DNA of 64,000 nucleotides from Ruminococcus sp. (GCA_017404665.1 JAFRBX010000011.1:1-64000), one strand, 5' to 3'. Positions 50,053-60,816 are shown, numbered from the stretch's first letter. The notes: generated by a model not told the origin, from the letters alone. Numbers and translations: made by a program.

Positions 50053-51105
50053 TTATATTGCGTAAATATTCAGATCCCAGCAGGGAATATACGGGTGCTT
50101 TCTGAGAAAGATGCGATAAGCGGGATCGATCGCGTGCAGCTGCAGGATCAGTGCAAAAAAATCCTCGGTACGGTGATAGGCGGCAATGTTGAGCTTAGGC
50201 TTGCAGGCTTTCAGCGTACGCGCCGCTCCGCGGAGCATGGCGCCTTCCATCCCCTCGATATCCGCCTTGAGATAGGTCGGGGCGCATTCGAGTGTATCGA
50301 CAGTCGTGACCTTGACCCGAACGCCCTTTTCGGGATCGAGCGCCGCCATCCTGCCGCCGCCCTTGCTGACGTACATCACGCCCTCGCGGTCGGCGATACC
50401 GGCGTTGACGGCAGCGGCGTTTTCGATACCCGCCAGATGCTCGCTGAGCTTCTGAAAATTTTTCGGGTTCGGCTCGACGGCGGCGATGCTCTCGTAACCG
50501 TCCGTATAATGCAGGAATTCATCTACCGTATCGCCGCGGTAAGCGCCGAGGTCGAGGTACCGCTCATCCTTCAGGCGCAGGATATCGCGGAACACATCAT
50601 CCTTGCCGCTTTCGATCGCTTTGAGGTATGACAGTCGTCCGGTGTAGAAAAAGTCCAGCGCTCCCTTGAGGACCCGTTTCGATTCCTCGTCCGCGAGCAG
50701 ATCACAGGCGCTTTGTATCTCGGCACGATGCTGTACGACAAATTTGTCATCCATCAGCGTGCTGCCGACAACGGGAACGTTCGGCACCAGCAGGGTATGC
50801 CGCTTTGCGACCTCTTCGATATGCGCCATGACGTCCGGCAGATCACTGCCGAAGCACAGCGCGACCGTGAAATCACCGAGCTCGCGCTCAAAATCGCTTT
50901 CCTTTTTGACGGTAAAGCCGCGGAATTCCTGATAGCGGCAAAAGCCGTCGCTTGCCATCACGCCCGCGGCGCGGATATTCCTTTTTTCCAATTCATCCAG
51001 CACCTTATCGGCGCCGTTGCCCATACCGTACAGGACGATGGGCTCGCCGCACAAGGCAAGCGCCGTCCAGACGTTGGGATATTCAAATGAAAATAACGAC
51101 TTCAT
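50053..51105 (-). CDS. FkbM-family methyltransferase
   Basis: The 350-residue protein has an N-terminal Rossmann-like region with IVLYGMGNGADKVLDEL, then the FkbM methyltransferase domain from about residue 180: YLDLGAYRGDTVDEFL (motif I), AAVEPNPKNFQKL, VKVTTVDTLECAPTYLKADI and EGMEGAMLRGA. FkbM proteins O-methylate sugars or secondary metabolites. It starts two bases after the MBL-fold gene stops. The combination with a nuclease-like EEP protein and a surface MBL protein has no obvious pathway meaning. Confidence 0.82.
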   Translation of the reverse strand: MKSLFSFEYPNVWTALALCGEPIVLYGMGNGADKVLDELEKRNIRAAGVMASDGFCRYQEFRGFTVKKESDFERELGDFTVALCFGSDLPDVMAHIEEVAKRHTLLVPNVPVVGSTLMDDKFVVQHRAEIQSACDLLADEESKRVLKGALDFFYTGRLSYLKAIESGKDDVFRDILRLKDERYLDLGAYRGDTVDEFLHYTDGYESIAAVEPNPKNFQKLSEHLAGIENAAAVNAGIADREGVMYVSKGGGRMAALDPEKGVRVKVTTVDTLECAPTYLKADIEGMEGAMLRGAARTLKACKPKLNIAAYHRTEDFFALILQLHAIDPAYRIFLRKHPYIPCWDLNIYAI

Positions 51106-51107
51106 CT

Positions 51108-52169
51108 CTACGGCTGACAGTTGGGACAGGGCGTGTAGCCCGCATCGACAGCGTCCTCGCGATTATCAAAGAACACCTTGTTCTTCTCTTTCATACTCTG
51201 TGCGCCGTCGCAGTCGGAATAGTGGAAATAGCCGCTGTTTTTGTTGCCGATATACCCGAGCGCAGAGGTATCGTTTTTTGTGTCGCCGACGGTGTAGGTA
51301 TAGACGGATAAGTCCGCGTTCTCAGCAGAAAAGCGCAGGTGCGTGCCGTCCGTATACGCGGTAATCGTCCCCGTCTCGTCCGTGCGGAGCAACGGACAGC
51401 CCAGCGTTTTGAGCTTTTGGACGGTCTCGCGGTGAGGATGACCGTAGTCGTTGTCAGCGCCGCAGGAAACAACGGCAAAGGAAGGATTGACCGCCTTCAA
51501 AAACCGATCGCTCGTGCTGTCAGATGAGCCGTGATGACCGCATTTGAGCACGTCGGCGGAGAGCTCCTCTCCCCTGTCGAGCATCTCGTATTCGCTTTCG
51601 CGTCCCGCGTCGCCGGTCAGCAGAAAGCGGATGCTCCCGCAGGTCACCATCACGACAATAGAAGCGTTATTGTAGTCCTCCGGGTAGACGGACAGCGGCG
51701 CCAGAACGGTCAATTCGGCGCTGCCGAAGCTGTAGGTATCATCGGCCTGAGCCTCGATCGTATTGACATGGTTATTCTCAACTGCCCGGAGCAGCTTTGT
51801 CCACGAGTAGGTGTCGCAGTCGGCGCTTTTCGTGATGAAGTTTTCGACCTCGATGCCGTTCACCACAGGTCTCAGACCGCCGATATGATCGGCGTGAGGA
51901 TGCGTCGCGATCATATATTTGAGCTCGTCCGCGCCGCGGTCCTCGATATAGCGCAGCACCTGATCGCCGCAGTCGCGCTCGCCGCCGTCGATCAGCACAA
52001 ATTCGTCGTCCGACTCAAGCAGGATGCTGTCGCCCTGTCCGACGTCGAGAAAGTGGACCAGGAGCTTCGCACTGCCCTCGTCCGCTGCAACCGGCGTCGA
52101 AGCCTGTGAACAGGAGGATGCAAAAATCGCTGTGACCAGCGCAAGGAGCGCGCAGAAAATTCGTTTCAT
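51108..52169 (-). CDS. ComEC/Rec2-like MBL-fold lipoprotein with C-terminal Ada-like zinc domain
   Basis: The 353-residue protein has a lipoprotein signal (ALVTAIFASSCSQAS; Cys20), then a metallo-beta-lactamase fold like the ComEC C-terminal domain: VHFLDVGQGDSILLES, MIATHPHADHIGGLRPVV, VMVTCGSIRFLLTGDAG and LKCGHHGSSDSTS. The C-terminal segment (YFHYSDCDGAQSMKEKNKV, GYTPCPNCQP) matches the Ada-type metal-binding tail often added to secreted nucleases and MBL proteins in Clostridia. It probably degrades extracellular DNA or phosphodiesters. It heads the operon MBL-FkbM-EEP and is divergent from an AraC gene. Confidence 0.85.
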   Translation of the reverse strand: MKRIFCALLALVTAIFASSCSQASTPVAADEGSAKLLVHFLDVGQGDSILLESDDEFVLIDGGERDCGDQVLRYIEDRGADELKYMIATHPHADHIGGLRPVVNGIEVENFITKSADCDTYSWTKLLRAVENNHVNTIEAQADDTYSFGSAELTVLAPLSVYPEDYNNASIVVMVTCGSIRFLLTGDAGRESEYEMLDRGEELSADVLKCGHHGSSDSTSDRFLKAVNPSFAVVSCGADNDYGHPHRETVQKLKTLGCPLLRTDETGTITAYTDGTHLRFSAENADLSVYTYTVGDTKNDTSALGYIGNKNSGYFHYSDCDGAQSMKEKNKVFFDNREDAVDAGYTPCPNCQP

Positions 52170-52223
52170 TGTATCACCTATCCTATACTATACATCATAT
52201 CATCAGGTGAATCAAGATAAAAT

Positions 52224-52252
52224 TTGACTATTCGGATAAAATATGGTAATAT
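52224..52252 (+). promoter_or_regulatory. Promoter of the AraC gene at 52337
   Basis: TTGACT (52224-52229) and TAATAT (52247-52252) with a 17-base spacer; TATAAT overlaps at 52250 with a longer spacer. It is about 85 bases upstream of the ATG. Confidence 0.6.
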
Positions 52253-52336
52253 AATAGTGGCTAGTGGATAGTGATCAGAGGATAGCGAAGAATCCGGAAA
52301 TAACTATTTTATCATCCGATGAACGGAGGTAGGAGT

Positions 52337-53227
52337 ATGGCTGCGAATTACAAAGGAAAATATGAGATCGTGACGGCGGACGACAACCTGCCCGGCAAGG
52401 TACTGTTGTATGAAAAGCCCGGCAGGGAGTGCTTCACCAACAAGCACTGGCACAAGAACCTCGAGATCGACTACATCGTCCGCGGCTGCATGTGGACGAA
52501 CCTCGGCGGTGAGGACAGGGACCTGTACGGCGGCGATTACATCCTGATCAACAGCGAGGCAGTGCACCAAACCTGCGGCAAGGAGCCCGACGAAACCGTC
52601 AAATACCTTGTGGTGCTGTTCTCGTACAACTACATCAAGTCATATTTTCCCGATTTTGACAAATACACCTTTGACGTCAATAAAAATGAGCAGACCCGCG
52701 CCCGCGTGCGCGATCTGCTCAAGGCGATTGTCTTTGAAGCGGAGAATCCCTCGGAATTTTCCAAGCTGAAGATGTCCTGCGCGATGGCGCAGATCCTGAT
52801 GAACCTGTTCACCAAATGCCGCGTCCCGCGTGAGATCGACCCCGACGCCGCACCAAACGACAGCGGCTCCGACTACATCGCCAAGGCGATCGCTTATATC
52901 AAGGAAAATTACCGCGAGCGCGTCACGCTGGAGGAGATCAGCTCCTTTGTCGGTCTGACGCCCACCTACTTCTCGCGCCATTTTTCCGCATCCACCGGCA
53001 AATCCTTCAAGACCTATCTGAATCTGGTGCGGCTGGAAAACACGCTGATCGATATCCGGCAGAACGGCATGAGCGAAACCCGCGCCGCGCTGGAGAACGG
53101 CTTCCCGAGCGTCAAGTCCTTCATCACGGTCTTCAAGAGCGTCTACGGCTGCGCTCCCAGCGAGTATGTGAAGAAGTATCAGGAGGAAGCGCCGATCTCA
53201 CAGATCCATCAGAATAAGTCGATATAA
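52337..53227 (+). CDS. AraC-family transcriptional regulator
   Basis: The 296-residue protein has an N-terminal cupin domain (CFTNKHWHKNLEIDYIVRG, GGDYILINSEAVHQT) and a C-terminal AraC double HTH (TLEEISSFVGLTPTYFSRHF, ETRAALENGFPSVKSFITVF, then YGCAPSEYVKKY). It resembles regulators of carbohydrate genes. The ATG at 52337 is preceded by GGAGGTAGGAGT, which rules out the ATG 18 bases earlier. It is divergent from the MBL-FkbM-EEP operon and followed only by repeats, so its target is not evident. Confidence 0.88.
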   Translation: MAANYKGKYEIVTADDNLPGKVLLYEKPGRECFTNKHWHKNLEIDYIVRGCMWTNLGGEDRDLYGGDYILINSEAVHQTCGKEPDETVKYLVVLFSYNYIKSYFPDFDKYTFDVNKNEQTRARVRDLLKAIVFEAENPSEFSKLKMSCAMAQILMNLFTKCRVPREIDPDAAPNDSGSDYIAKAIAYIKENYRERVTLEEISSFVGLTPTYFSRHFSASTGKSFKTYLNLVRLENTLIDIRQNGMSETRAALENGFPSVKSFITVFKSVYGCAPSEYVKKYQEEAPISQIHQNKSI

Positions 53228-53230
53228 AAT

Positions 53231-53617
53231 CAGAGAACAGAGAAAAGATAATGGATAATGGATAATAGATAACAGATAATAGTGAAGGGCGGGACACTCG
53301 CACCCGATAATAATAGTGTCCTTGCGAAGCCCAAAGCCCCGACAGAGGCGCCTTGTGACACACGTGTCACGAGGCAGACTGCGGCAATCCCCCTGTCGGT
53401 AATACCGGTTGCAGTAACAGACAGGAACAGTCTCTCTTTGTGGGATTGCCACAGTCGCGAGCTCCCTCGCAATGTCATCTCAAACAAAAACGTGCACAGC
53501 TCACACAAAGAGTCGTGCACGTTTATTATTTATGCTGTTATACAAATCCAAAAGCCGTCAGGCTTTCCCGCAACTGTTATCTGTTATCTGTTATCTATTA
53601 TCCATTATCTATTATCT
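53231..53617. repeat. Composite palindromic element: TAACAGATAAT arms (family C) around a family D unit
   Basis: Left arm 53231-53285 (AGAACAGAGAAAAGATAATG, then tandem GGATAATAGATAACAG words) is inverted at 53573-53617 (tandem GTTATCTATTATCC words). Inside are GTGACACACGTGTCAC (53355 onward), a family D copy (GGGATTGCC...CCCTCGCAATG, 53442-53477) and a strong hairpin (53490-53522). It fills the gap between the convergent AraC and ABC-F genes. No gene is encoded. Confidence 0.7.
53490..53522. terminator. Hairpin ACGTGCAC / GTGCACGT, probable bidirectional terminator
   Basis: The 8-bp perfect arms lie 17 bases apart. T-rich sequence follows on both strands (TTTATTATTTAT on plus, TTTTTG on minus). 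It lies between convergent genes. Confidence 0.5.
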
Positions 53618-53628
53618 GTTATCTTCAT

Positions 53629-55536
<1,908 letters not shown>

Positions 55537-55569
55537 GGGACCACTCCTTTCTCATTTGATATATCAACT

Positions 55570-56514
55570 CTATTTTTTGCCGTCTGTCTCTTTCTTCTTC
55601 GGCAGCCTGATATTGATCAGCACAACAGACAGGAACACCAGTATCACGCCCAGATAGCCGAACGGGACAGAAAGCGGCTCCGCGAAGATGACCGCGCCGA
55701 TGACAGTCGCCACCACGGGCTCGACGGTCGCGATGATCGAGGCGGTGCTCGATTTGATATACTTCAGCCCCAGCGTATAGAACACATACGGCAGGACGCA
55801 CGACACCAACGCGAACAGCAGTGCGTACAGCGCGCTGCCTGCATCCGCAAATACAGCGCTCACCACCGGGCGGACGTCCGTCACGCACAGGCAGAACACC
55901 GCCGAAAACAGGAAGGTGTACAGCGTGATCGTGAACGGCTCATAGCCCCGGTCGAGCGCGAAGCGCGAAAAGATCGAATACAGCGCGTAGCATACGCCCG
56001 AGCCCAGCCCGAACAGAAAGCCCGCGAGAGTCACGTTCAGCGTCCCGCCGATCACGCCCGTCGTCATCGCGCAGCCCAGCACCGCCAGCACCAGCGAGAC
56101 CGCCTTCATCACCGTCATCCGTTCCTTGAAGAAGATCAGTGAGAACAGCATGACGAAGGCAGGCGCGGTATAGAGCAGCACCGCCGCCACGGACAGGGAG
56201 CTTAATTCTATGGAAGAAAAATAGCAGTAGGTGAACAGCCCGACGCTGATCACACCCGAGCCGAGAAAAATCCATATATCCTTCAAATGAATGATAAACA
56301 GACTTCGTTTGTAAATCAGGACAAACAGCGCGAACAGCGCCGCCGCGAGCACCATGCGCACCGTGACCGTCTGCATGGAGGTCAGCCCCAGCGCGCTGTA
56401 CCGCCGCACAAAGACGCCGATGCTGCCCCACAGCGTACCCGCGAGCAGTACAAAGAATACCGCAAGCTTTTTCAGACCCGAGGGGTCGTTTTTTTGCGTT
56501 TTGTTCCGTTTCAT
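55570..56514 (-). CDS. EamA/DMT-family transporter
   Basis: The 314-residue protein has ten predicted membrane helices in two EamA repeats, starting FVLLAGTLWGSIGVFVRRYS and, in the second half, LAGFLFGLGSGVCYALYSIF and ASIIATVEPVVATVIGAVIF. Such transporters export or import amino acids, nucleosides or other metabolites; the substrate cannot be told. Both ends are basic and cytoplasmic. It lies 53 bases after the asparaginase-like gene, with a repeat fragment between them. Confidence 0.85.
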   Translation of the reverse strand: MKRNKTQKNDPSGLKKLAVFFVLLAGTLWGSIGVFVRRYSALGLTSMQTVTVRMVLAAALFALFVLIYKRSLFIIHLKDIWIFLGSGVISVGLFTYCYFSSIELSSLSVAAVLLYTAPAFVMLFSLIFFKERMTVMKAVSLVLAVLGCAMTTGVIGGTLNVTLAGFLFGLGSGVCYALYSIFSRFALDRGYEPFTITLYTFLFSAVFCLCVTDVRPVVSAVFADAGSALYALLFALVSCVLPYVFYTLGLKYIKSSTASIIATVEPVVATVIGAVIFAEPLSVPFGYLGVILVFLSVVLINIRLPKKKETDGKK

Positions 56515-56566
56515 ATGACGCCGCCTTTCATCAACGGTACACGGATGATAAGTATAAGATTACCCT

Positions 56567-56581
56567 CTCAAGGGGAAGGCT
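56567..56581. repeat. Half-copy of family B repeat supplying the asparaginase stop codon
   Basis: CTCAAGGGGAAGGCT is one end of a family B element. The last codons (Pro-Ser-Pro) and TGA of the asparaginase-like gene lie in it. Confidence 0.6.
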
Positions 56582-57530
56582 GATTATCCTCCATAAACTC
56601 CCGGATACTCAGCTCATCCTGCGCGCAGGCGAGCAGCAGCTTCATATACGCGCACTCGGGAGAAATATCATACAGCGGCACAGCGCCCGCTTCGATGATC
56701 TCTTTGGTGGTCGCGTAGGGCTTCTGTCCCGCGCGGATCGACGCGATAAAAAACGGAACATCCCCGAGCGATCGGATAAAGTCAGCCGCGGCGCCGCTGT
56801 CGAGCGTCGCGCTGTGGTACAGCGTATGCAGTACCGCCCTCACGCCGTGCGCGCTGATCCTCGCATAATCCTGCATAGGATACGGATGCAGCAGCAGAAC
56901 GCTGTCGCTGATACGCGGCAGACGCTCTTTGCCGAACACCGCGGGGATATGCTGCGCGATATAGGGGCGCTGTTCACGCAAAACGCCGTTTTCAAACACA
57001 CCGTAAGCGCCGTGCAGACTGAAAAAGTCCTCGGAAAGCTCCGCCTGACGGAGCTCGGTCGCGCTGTGCACGTACATTGTGCCGCCGCTGTTGCGGTAAG
57101 GGACGTATACGCCCCCTACCCCCTGCCGTATCAGCTCAGCGGCACAGCAGAAATTCTCATACCCGTTGCTGTCGGGAGCGGTCAGGATCTTGTTCGCCGC
57201 GACGATCATCACGGGGATCGGACAGCCGCCGAGCAGCAGACCGACAAAGCCCGCAAGATAGGCGAGCGTGTCGCTGCCCGCCGTAACGATCACGCCGTCA
57301 TAACGGGAAAGCTCCGCTTCCAGCAGCGCCTGCGCCAAAATATTGAGATCGCCGCACGAGACGCGCTCGCTGAGGATGTTCAGCGGGCATTTGATATCCA
57401 ATTGTACATCGCCGTGCTCTGCCTGATAGCGGTCGACCACGGCGCTTTTGCCGTCGGCGCGGACATTGATGCGGTCGCCGTCAAAGGAGGAGCCGATCGT
57501 CCCGCCCGTTGTAAATAATAAGATTTTCAT
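56568..57530 (-). CDS. L-asparaginase-like protein
   Basis: The 320-residue protein matches the asparaginase/glutaminase family: N-terminal LLFTTGGTIGSSFDGD with the nucleophile Thr, and the second motif VIVTAGSDTLAYLAGFVGLL. The second motif is usually T-G-T-D-T; here Ser replaces the middle Thr. The lysine-containing motif is not obvious (VMIVAANKILTAPDSNGYEN). It would hydrolyse asparagine to aspartate and ammonia, but a relative with another substrate is possible. There is no signal peptide. The last residues and the stop codon come from a family B repeat end, so the natural C-terminus may have been replaced. Confidence 0.8.
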   Translation of the reverse strand: MKILLFTTGGTIGSSFDGDRINVRADGKSAVVDRYQAEHGDVQLDIKCPLNILSERVSCGDLNILAQALLEAELSRYDGVIVTAGSDTLAYLAGFVGLLLGGCPIPVMIVAANKILTAPDSNGYENFCCAAELIRQGVGGVYVPYRNSGGTMYVHSATELRQAELSEDFFSLHGAYGVFENGVLREQRPYIAQHIPAVFGKERLPRISDSVLLLHPYPMQDYARISAHGVRAVLHTLYHSATLDSGAAADFIRSLGDVPFFIASIRAGQKPYATTKEIIEAGAVPLYDISPECAYMKLLLACAQDELSIREFMEDNQPSP

Positions 57531-57542
57531 AATGAATCTAAA

Positions 57543-57701
57543 AGCCTTCCCCTTGAGGGGAAGGTGGGCTTTCCGGCTCCAAAAGCCGAAAAGGTCGGAT
57601 GAGGTGGAAACGTTTCCGCTCCATCTCGCTTATTGATCAATCGGAAAGGCTTCCACCTCATCCGTCAACTTCGTTGACACCTTCCCCTCAAGGGGAAGGC
57701 T
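57543..57701. repeat. MITE-like palindromic element, 159 bp (family B, copy 2)
   Basis: The ends carry CCTTCCCCTTGAGGGGAAGG (57545-57564) and its near-complement (57680-57699). The inside GGATGAGGTGGAA and TTCCACCTCATCC pair, as in copy 1 at 41636. A further truncated end (TTCAAGGGGAAGGCT) is at 57724-57738. The elements fill the gap between the asparaginase-like and transketolase genes. Confidence 0.8.
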
Positions 57702-57775
57702 CCAATGCTCTCTGCAAAAGCACTTCAAGGGGAAGGCTCAAAGAAGCCCGCCGACCGGCGGGCATACTCCATCAA

Positions 57776-58723
57776 TTATTTCTTTTCTAACTCTTCGAGG
57801 ATGACCTTCTTGATGTTGGGCGCGGTCAGACCGAAGATGTCCAGCAGCTCCTTCGCGGGACCGGAATAGCCGAACTGGTCATAGACGCCGATGCGTCTGA
57901 CGGGTACCGGACACTCAGCACTGGTGACCTCGCAGACAGCGTCGCCCAAGCCCCCGATAACGTTATGTTCCTCGACGGTGATGATCCTGCCGGTCTCTTT
58001 TGCCGCCTTGATGATGAGCTCGCGGTCGATGGGCTTGATGGTGTGGATGTTGATCAGGCGCACGCTCTTGCCCCCTTTTTTCAGCTCGTCCACCGCCTTG
58101 AGGCTTTCGAGCACGCACAGACCCGTCGCGATGACGGTGATATCCGCGCCGTCGCGCAGGGTGATGCCCTTACCCAGCTCGAACTCATAGGTTTCGGGGT
58201 CGTTGAAGCTGTCGACAGCCAGTCTGCCTAAGCGGATGTAGACGGGACCCTGATACTCGATCGCCGCCTTGGTCGCCGCCTTCATCTCCCAGTGATCGGC
58301 GGGATTGAGCACGACCATGCCGGGAATGGTGCGCATGATGCCGATATCCTCGAGACACTGGTGGGTCGCGCCGTCCTCGCCGGTGGAAATGCCGGCATGA
58401 GAACCCGCGATCTTGACGTTGAGGTTCGGATACGCGACGGAGTTGCGGATCTGTTCAAAGGCTCTGCCTGTCGCGAACATGGCAAAGGAAGCCGCTACGG
58501 GAGTTTTGCCGCAAGCCGCCAGACCTGCCGCTACGCCGACCATGTTCGCCTCGGCGATGCCGCAGTCGAAGAAGCGGTCGGGATGGGCTTTCTTGAAGAT
58601 CGCGGTATTGGTCGCCGCCGCGAGGTCGGCGTCCAGCACGATGATGTCGGAACGGGTCTGAGCCATTTCGCTCAGCGCCTCGCCGAAGCTCACGCGCGTT
58701 GCTTTTGTAATGATCTCAGCCAT
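57776..58723 (-). CDS. Transketolase, C-terminal subunit
   Basis: The 315-residue protein equals the pyrimidine-binding and C-terminal domains of transketolase: FGEALSEMAQTRSDIIVLDA, FFDCGIAEANMVGVAAGLAA with the cofactor-activating Glu, GISTGEDGATHQCLEDIGIM, and RIITVEEHNVIGGLGDAVCE. It pairs with the N-terminal subunit encoded two bases upstream to form one enzyme that moves two-carbon units between sugar phosphates with thiamine diphosphate. The split arrangement is common in anaerobic Firmicutes. Confidence 0.93.
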   Translation of the reverse strand: MAEIITKATRVSFGEALSEMAQTRSDIIVLDADLAAATNTAIFKKAHPDRFFDCGIAEANMVGVAAGLAACGKTPVAASFAMFATGRAFEQIRNSVAYPNLNVKIAGSHAGISTGEDGATHQCLEDIGIMRTIPGMVVLNPADHWEMKAATKAAIEYQGPVYIRLGRLAVDSFNDPETYEFELGKGITLRDGADITVIATGLCVLESLKAVDELKKGGKSVRLINIHTIKPIDRELIIKAAKETGRIITVEEHNVIGGLGDAVCEVTSAECPVPVRRIGVYDQFGYSGPAKELLDIFGLTAPNIKKVILEELEKK

Positions 58724-58725
58724 GA

Positions 58726-59565
58726 TTAACCCTCCAATTCCTTAAGCTGCGCTTCCAGCTCAGCCATCGCTGCTTTATATTCATCGGCGTTGCAGGCTTT
58801 GCCGTGCCAGCCGACCTGATTTTCCATGAAGGATACGCCCTTGCCCTTGACCGTCTTCATGATGATCGCGAAGGGCTTGTCGGACGCCTTTGCCTGCTTC
58901 AATGCGTCCTCGATCTGATCAAAATCGTGACCGTCGATGATAACGGTGTCAAAGCCGAAGGACTCGAACTTGGTATCGAGCGGCTCTACGCCGCCGACCT
59001 CGGCGGTAGTGCCGTCGATCTGCAGACCGTTGCAGTCAACGATGACGGTCAGATTATCGAGCCCGTGATGGCCGGCGAACATCGCCGCCTCCCAGACCTC
59101 GCCTTCCTCGCACTCGCCGTCGCCGAGCACGGTGTAGACGCGGTAGTCTTTGTGATCGATCTTCGCTGCGAGCGCCATGCCGCACGCAGCGGAAACGCCC
59201 TGACCCAGCGAGCCGGAGCTCATATCGATTCCGGGCGTGCCCTTCATATCGGGATGACCCTGCAGCATCGCGCCCACATGGCGAAGCACCTCGATCTCCT
59301 TCCAGTCAAAATAGCCCTTGAGCGCCAGTGTGGCGTACAGGCTCGGGCAGCAATGACCCTTAGATAATACAAAACGGTCACGGTCAGCCCACTGCGGATT
59401 CTGCGGATCGACGTTCATCTCTTTAAAGTAGAGATAGGTGAACATATCCGCCGCCGACAGCGAGCCACCCGGATGGCCGGATTTCGCGTGAAATGTACCG
59501 ATGATCGCGCCCATGCGCGCTTTACAAGCGAGAATCTCCAATTCTCTTTTCTCAGGCTGATTCAT
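58726..59565 (-). CDS. Transketolase, N-terminal subunit
   Basis: The 279-residue protein is the thiamine-diphosphate-binding half: GTFHAKSGHPGGSLSAADMF, RDRFVLSKGHCCPSLYATLA, MSSGSLGQGVSAACGMALAA, and the ThDP motif LGDGECEEGEVWEAAMFAGH ending VIVDCNGLQ. With the next gene it makes a full transketolase for the non-oxidative pentose phosphate pathway. The start follows GGGGAGGAAG. The promoter should lie in 59566-59760. Confidence 0.93.
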   Translation of the reverse strand: MNQPEKRELEILACKARMGAIIGTFHAKSGHPGGSLSAADMFTYLYFKEMNVDPQNPQWADRDRFVLSKGHCCPSLYATLALKGYFDWKEIEVLRHVGAMLQGHPDMKGTPGIDMSSGSLGQGVSAACGMALAAKIDHKDYRVYTVLGDGECEEGEVWEAAMFAGHHGLDNLTVIVDCNGLQIDGTTAEVGGVEPLDTKFESFGFDTVIIDGHDFDQIEDALKQAKASDKPFAIIMKTVKGKGVSFMENQVGWHGKACNADEYKAAMAELEAQLKELEG

Positions 59566-59657
59566 CCTTACTTCCTCCCCTGAATAGCACAGATACAGTA
59601 ATCGAAAACAGCATGTATTATCTTCAATAAACGCAGACGCGTTTCAAGATAGCCATA

Positions 59658-59681
59658 AGCCTTCCCCTTGAGGGGAAGGCT
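59658..59681. repeat. Solo end of family B repeat
   Basis: AAGCCTTCCCCTTGAGGGGAAGGCT-type palindrome standing alone between divergent transketolase and coaX genes. Confidence 0.6.
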
Positions 59682-59785
59682 ATTGAATCCATACCCACAC
59701 TGCTTACTCATACATGAATACTCTACCACATTTTCGGGATAATATTTTTCATTATGTGAAAAAAGCCGAAAATCGGTCATTTATA

Positions 59786-59814
59786 TTGAAACTACCTAAA
59801 AATTGTGATACAAT
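59786..59814 (+). promoter_or_regulatory. Sigma-A-type promoter of coaX
   Basis: TTGAAA (59786-59791) and TACAAT (59809-59814) with a 17-base spacer, 20 bases upstream of the coaX ATG. Confidence 0.7.
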
Positions 59815-59833
59815 CCCATCGGAAAGGAGCGAA

Positions 59834-60610
59834 ATGTATATGCTGCTGACAGCCGACATCGGGAATACCAACATCAAATTCGGGATTTTTAACGGCAGGG
59901 AGCTCATGCGCACCCTGACGATATCCTGCAATAAAGCCAAAACAGCCGACGAATACGGCGTGGAGCTCTACTCGCTGATCCGCGTGATGGGCATCCACCG
60001 CGACGATTTTGACGGCTGCATCATCAGCTCCGTCGTTCCGCTCGTGACCACCCGCATCGAGGACGCTGTGCGCGATATCCTCGGCGTGGAGCCGATGATC
60101 GTCGGACCCGGCGTCAAAACGGGACTGAACATCCGCATCGAAGACCCGTCCACTCTGGGCGCAGACCTTGTTGTCGCGTGCGTCGCGGCAAACGCGCTCA
60201 AAAAAGGCCCGAAGATCGTCATCAGCATGGGCACCGCCACCGCGTGGTGCGTCATCGACGGCTCCAACAGCATGATCGGCGTGCCGATCGCGCCGGGCGT
60301 AGCCGTTTCGCTGGAGGCGCTGACCAAAAACACCGCACTATTGCAGAGCGTCGCCTTCAAGGCTCCCTCCTCCGTCATCGGCAAGAACACCGATAAAAGC
60401 ATCCGCGCGGGCGTCGTGTGGGGCACCGTATGCATGATCGACGGCATGATCGACAGGATCGAAAAGGAGCTGGGAACGGAATGTACCGTCTTCGCCACAG
60501 GCGGTCTTGCTCAAAAAATCATCCGCTACTGCGAGCATGATATTGAAATCAGGGAAAACCTGATTTTGGAAGGGCTGCGGCTGATTTATGAGAGGAATGT
60601 GAAGAGATAA
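59834..60610 (+). CDS. coaX: Type III pantothenate kinase
   Basis: The 258-residue protein matches CoaX: TADIGNTNIKFGIFNG (phosphate loop), GADLVVACVAAN, VISMGTATAWCVIDG and IAPGVAVSLEALTKNTALL, ending with VFATGGLAQKIIRYC. It makes 4'-phosphopantothenate, the first step of coenzyme A synthesis. The ATG at 59834 follows AAGGAGCGAA; 59840 is an alternative, and the much earlier in-frame ATG at 59714 precedes the promoter and is rejected. Its stop TAA is the first part of a family C repeat. An ECF transporter S component follows. Confidence 0.93.
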   Translation: MYMLLTADIGNTNIKFGIFNGRELMRTLTISCNKAKTADEYGVELYSLIRVMGIHRDDFDGCIISSVVPLVTTRIEDAVRDILGVEPMIVGPGVKTGLNIRIEDPSTLGADLVVACVAANALKKGPKIVISMGTATAWCVIDGSNSMIGVPIAPGVAVSLEALTKNTALLQSVAFKAPSSVIGKNTDKSIRAGVVWGTVCMIDGMIDRIEKELGTECTVFATGGLAQKIIRYCEHDIEIRENLILEGLRLIYERNVKR

Positions 60611-60764
60611 CAGATAACAGATATTAGATAACAGTGAAGGGCGGGCGCTGCCCGCACCCGATTTGTATAGAAATAAACCAACGTTTGGTTCTCTGACTAT
60701 AAAAATCCAAAAATCCGGAGGATTTTCCCTTCACTATTCTCTTTTCTCTATTCTCTGTTCTCTA
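60605..60764. repeat. Family C palindromic repeat, about 160 bp
   Basis: AGATAACAGATAACAGATAT opens the element and TTCACTATTCTCTTTTCTC with CTATTCTCTGTTCTCT closes it. Inside, GTGAAGGGCGGGC...GCCCGCACCCGA matches the inside of the element at 53285. It begins inside the coaX stop codon. Confidence 0.65.
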
Positions 60765-60816
60765 ATAAATTTGCGCTTCATCCAAAGTATTTGGAGAGGC
60801 AGCAGGAGGTTATTTT

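Noticed and set aside
53231..53617. CRISPR-like array, because short words repeat
   Set aside because: The words are tandem or inverted simple sequence with no uniform spacers and no cas genes nearby.
59714..59833. N-terminal extension of CoaX
   Set aside because: The promoter and ribosome site lie inside it; homology begins at MLLTADIGNTN.
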